Positions 62,501-64,000 of a stretch of DNA of 64,000 nucleotides are shown piece by piece (positions within the stretch are counted from its first letter, which is position 1; each line of letters starts with the position of its first letter). Source of the DNA: an uncultured Bacteroidales bacterium. GTDB lineage: Bacteria > Bacteroidota > Bacteroidia > Bacteroidales > UBA932. The stretch covers positions 1-64,000 of the forward strand of contig CAKVAS010000007.1 of assembly GCA_934725015.1 (NCBI GenBank), written 5' to 3'. The position numbers and the translations under genes are program-made. Under the pieces are notes generated by a model that was given only the letters and a program-made list of their open reading frames with translations, was not told the DNA's origin and did not search any database.

Positions 62501-62565
62501 AGGTCCAGCTTCAGGACATCGCGACCTTCAGATGGAACCCGAAGAAAGGCCGGATCGGGTTCTGA
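59551..62565 (+). CDS. Triple AAA+ protein, CbxX/CfqX-type
   Basis: The product has 1004 residues. Residues 1-200 are an unrecognised, acidic, beta-rich domain. Three AAA+ modules follow with Walker A at about 226 (GNSGTGKTT), 501 (GNPGTGKTT) and 778 (GHSGTGKST). Module 2 is a canonical CbxX/CfqX unit (GLEKIKTRVKDFLYAVRLAGRRMEMG, KSQMVGQYIGETEFKMNNLL, ILFIDEAYQL, GIGSRFPNVISFEDYTADEL). Module 1 has VFEDAHEL for Walker B and module 3 has IFIDIDNPQF without the catalytic Glu, so these two are probably altered in hydrolysis. Related ATPases act as remodelling chaperones (Rubisco activase CbbX, EccA). The next gene, 41 bases downstream, encodes a TIR-like protein, so a joint signalling or defence role is inferred. 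Confidence 0.9.
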   Translation: MPQTTPTADELSAAPNENHDSCTYEILCETDCIDGKHEVKEETDCIRLKFRQFLHIDVILTEEGLGVEKGNLDMEDSLRIDVATLRGTGAFSYEFDCADMNLIGADGTLHVPAVVQDVLLGEDYVLEDDEEDTLVISVFRKWKFVASKHIKVIGPWPQKLSVSDAQTVISRGASPKDCLTVIRSFAGWGNFKKRMEEAVVCRRVEREREKAGLIPGGTVLHSIITGNSGTGKTTAACMMAALYRSLRLLDGPKILATKVSKLASSNVNGEYDNTISAVENAQGGAMVFEDAHELYHTDTKNYDSEQRIIRALTDALENPKFKKWMLVLTGEQEGIESLMAANPSLAKHFTRPIYLEDFSTDELCAVAESVCAFRGFVLTDESRLKLRSAISHGSIHQKSGARNVRLVERMFDERIVPAMYIRLGNVPEADKVTLRTILPEDIPSVRADTGEEAIAELDSLIGLEKIKTRVKDFLYAVRLAGRRMEMGLPATMPRLNMVFLGNPGTGKTTVAEIIGKVFSSWGILSEGRVIRTEKSQMVGQYIGETEFKMNNLLARANGNILFIDEAYQLVEGGERDYGRIVMNSLLTELGKDSPNLVVILAGYTAPMKKLIESNAGIGSRFPNVISFEDYTADELMEIGKDMIQRQGFTLTEGAAAKMRAIIEEESEKPSPRFGNGRFVSNLLRNEILAALGTRTASLSNPTAGQLSTILPEDVVIDKAHRDIVFDDEAIDAALGRLDALVGMENVKTAIHNFVRSARYLHSIGEPYVGKGLLSWRFIGHSGTGKSTVAEIMAAILRGMRLISNSNITEIKGERIFNASESDCDGVLAEAVKRSCNGLIFIDIDNPQFNWTNPVYGRGVEQVRLKIQELTVESGGECALILAELDAPNKSMAEQLSDAGIHEFDHTLIFKDFTPDELYGILCSCLARHGVAFSPATEKHMRGYLHSLPSSAKASARTMKLMSRTIYQQVILRESGLARPPKTHQVQLQDIATFRWNPKKGRIGF

Positions 62566-62606
62566 AAAGACGATGCAGGCCATTTTTTACTGAATCACGG
62601 ATAATC

Positions 62607-63041
62607 ATGAAAAACGTACATCCCAAAAGAACGGTATATGTCAGCTTCGCCCCGGGTGACGAGGCTGTCGCGGAAGAATTCATAAGCCACATGACGCGCC
62701 CGGACATAGTGGAGGACATCTTTCATTCACAGCACTTTTTCTGGTACCGGGCGGACAACAACGAGATGATGAGCCACCTGCGCATTGCGGACTCTTCCGT
62801 CATAATCCTCCTCTACACCGAACGCACGAACGGCAACTGGCGGGTGCGCGACGACATGGCCGAGGCTCTGGAATACGTCAAGCCGGTATTCGGCTGCTTC
62901 CTCTGCGACACTCCGATGTCCGACGAGTTCGTAGGAGTCCTGAACGCCGAGGACCAGTTCGCCCACACGCAAATCCTCACCCGCGAAGAAGTCTTCAACC
63001 AGATTGCCTCCTACAAGGTCTGGCGCACGGTGATGGGGTAG
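62607..63041 (+). CDS. TIR-like domain protein
   Basis: The product has 144 residues (ATG 62607). The whole protein looks like one TIR-type fold: VYVSFAPGDEAVAEEFISHM as strand A and helix A, FFWYRADNNEMMSHLRIADSSVIILLYTERT as the central strands, then NWRVRDDMAEALEYVKPVFGCFLCD. In NAD-cleaving TIR domains a Glu follows the Trp by four residues; here the position is Asp (W-R-V-R-D), so NADase activity is uncertain. There is no other domain, membrane segment or signal peptide. It is 41 bases after the AAA+ gene on the same strand, probably one operon. Confidence 0.72.
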   Translation: MKNVHPKRTVYVSFAPGDEAVAEEFISHMTRPDIVEDIFHSQHFFWYRADNNEMMSHLRIADSSVIILLYTERTNGNWRVRDDMAEALEYVKPVFGCFLCDTPMSDEFVGVLNAEDQFAHTQILTREEVFNQIASYKVWRTVMG

Positions 63042-63095
63042 GAGGGGCAGAAACGGACTGTTTCTGCCCTAAAATATAGGCATAGAAGGGCAAAA

Positions 63096-64000
63096 TCAAT
63101 AGTCAATCATCCCTATCTTGCCGAGCTCCAGAACGGTATCAACCTTGAGGATTGTGAAGAGGAGTTCCTTCGCGTCCCATGTGTCCTGCTGGAAAAAGTC
63201 GAAATATGGCTTCAGCAAAGCGTACAGCTCGTGTGCTTTCTGAAAGTCATCGATGCCGTAGTTTTCGGCGAAGGTGATTTCATCTGTCGTGCCGAGAGCC
63301 TTTTCAAATCGTTCCTTGGCATCAGATTTATCCTCAGCCCCGCTCTTTACTCTGAAATAGCTGACAAATTCACATTTGTCTATCTCGGCATTCTTGTCAA
63401 GGTTCCCTTTCGCATCTCTGGTATATCTCAAGAACGAAACTCTGTCCCCATTCTTATTGTCGCTGTTCATCAGGGAACCGAACCCTCGTCCCACGCCGCA
63501 GCCTCCGACCGCATCATTGAACGCAGAGTCATCCCATATTTCCCTCAGATACCGGGTTTCTCCATTCCTGTCTTCGACAAGTACATTCAATTTCTGCTTA
63601 TCAAAATGCTCCAGAACAAACGAAAACAGCGAATACGGGACATTGTTTTCGCGGCTGTAAGACTTGTTCGATTTCGTGATGGCATCCTGCAGACGGTACA
63701 TCTTCGCTATCAGGAACAGCGGCTTGAAAAGAAGATTGTCGTAGTCGTTCTTAAGAGAATCGTCGGAAATTCGGCTGTTGGCAAAATGTTTCGCAGCGGA
63801 CTCAACCTCAAGATTGTAATTCTTGAACAGGAGTTTCTCCTCATGCATCTCCTTATAAACCTTGGCATCAACGGCATCGATAGGCAGGATGTATTCATCA
63901 GATAATGTCGTGAGTTTCAAGACATTCGCCTCGGAAGGATATTTGCCCCGCCGACCGTCGCGGATGTTATTCAAGTGCCGGAATTTCAGCAAAGCCGCGC
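63096..64000 (-). CDS. Unrecognised protein, partial at the right edge
   Basis: The frame is open to the window edge, so the N-terminus is missing; 301 codons are visible. It is charged and soluble, without membrane segments. A segment VESAAKHFANSRISDDSLKNDYDNLLFKPLFLIAKMYRLQDAI looks helical, followed by FSFVLEHFDKQKLNVLVEDRNGE, GGCGVGRGFGSLMN and a C-terminal helical part (AHELYALLKPYFDFFQQDTWDAKELLFTILKVDTVLELGKIG). I do not recognise the family. It is convergent with the AAA+/TIR-like pair, 54 bases away, and its AT-richer codon use differs from the neighbours, suggesting acquisition. Confidence 0.75.
   Translation of the reverse strand, partial: AALLKFRHLNNIRDGRRGKYPSEANVLKLTTLSDEYILPIDAVDAKVYKEMHEEKLLFKNYNLEVESAAKHFANSRISDDSLKNDYDNLLFKPLFLIAKMYRLQDAITKSNKSYSRENNVPYSLFSFVLEHFDKQKLNVLVEDRNGETRYLREIWDDSAFNDAVGGCGVGRGFGSLMNSDNKNGDRVSFLRYTRDAKGNLDKNAEIDKCEFVSYFRVKSGAEDKSDAKERFEKALGTTDEITFAENYGIDDFQKAHELYALLKPYFDFFQQDTWDAKELLFTILKVDTVLELGKIGMIDY

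Overview
The window is a chromosomal segment of a Bacteroidota bacterium, most likely order Bacteroidales. The signs are a SusC/SusD pair with a hybrid two-component regulator, abundant lipoproteins with Bacteroidales-type signal peptides, a fimbrillin-like adhesin, a zinc-less DksA-like protein, and repeated -7 elements of the form TAnnTTTG (several with an upstream TTTG) in front of genes. No 16S gene is present, so genus cannot be given.

Region 1 (1-6.6 kb) looks like the late/lysis end of a prophage or prophage remnant lying against the 3' side of a tRNA-Ser(UGA) gene. It starts with about 1.3 kb that has no convincing gene but is full of perfect inverted repeats; three hairpins have GNRA loops if read on the minus strand, so I propose a large structured RNA (98-1381). 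Three paralogous proteins of a phage-type family follow, with one unrelated protein between them. A lysis cassette comes next: GH24 endolysin, a holin-like membrane/coiled-coil protein and a lipoprotein with a C-terminal membrane helix that looks like a unimolecular spanin. No integrase is in view.

Region 2 (6.6-15.3 kb) is housekeeping: tRNA-Ser, lspA, a DksA-like gene and ileS on the minus strand with a clear promoter, then cvpA and tsaB on the plus strand, then greA, a HIT protein and a thioredoxin-fold lipoprotein on the minus strand. Region 3 (15.4-22.4 kb) is accessory: a repeat-linker lipoprotein, a lone Rpn-type PD-(D/E)XK nuclease, interspersed repeats, and a fimbrillin-like multidomain lipoprotein preceded by a 50-residue peptide gene and a 103-residue unknown.

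Region 4 (22.4-40.9 kb) is a polysaccharide utilisation locus on the minus strand: hybrid two-component sensor/regulator, PKD lipoprotein, SusC, SusD, beta-propeller lipoprotein, GH110 alpha-1,3-galactosidase, a carbohydrate esterase/six-hairpin glycosidase fusion, and a second beta-propeller lipoprotein with an in-frame UAG near its 3' end. The set predicts uptake and trimming of an alpha-galactose-bearing, possibly esterified glycan.

Region 5 (40.9-46.9 kb) holds tcdA, a DMT transporter, a small cluster of secreted/lipoproteins with a formylglycine-enzyme-like protein, an AAA/DUF4143 ATPase and ribF. Region 6 (46.9-57.7 kb) is a glycogen operon on the minus strand: branching enzyme, debranching enzyme, GT4 glycosyltransferase, GH57 enzyme, and a single polypeptide joining a GT3-type glycogen synthase to an alpha-glucan phosphorylase; ribF overlaps its end. 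Region 7 (57.7-64 kb) has exonuclease VII (xseA, xseB) separated by 55-bp tandem repeats that have been absorbed into the xseA reading frame, then a two-gene module of a triple CbxX/CfqX-type AAA+ protein and a TIR-like protein, a candidate undescribed signalling or defence pair, and an unrecognised gene running off the right edge.
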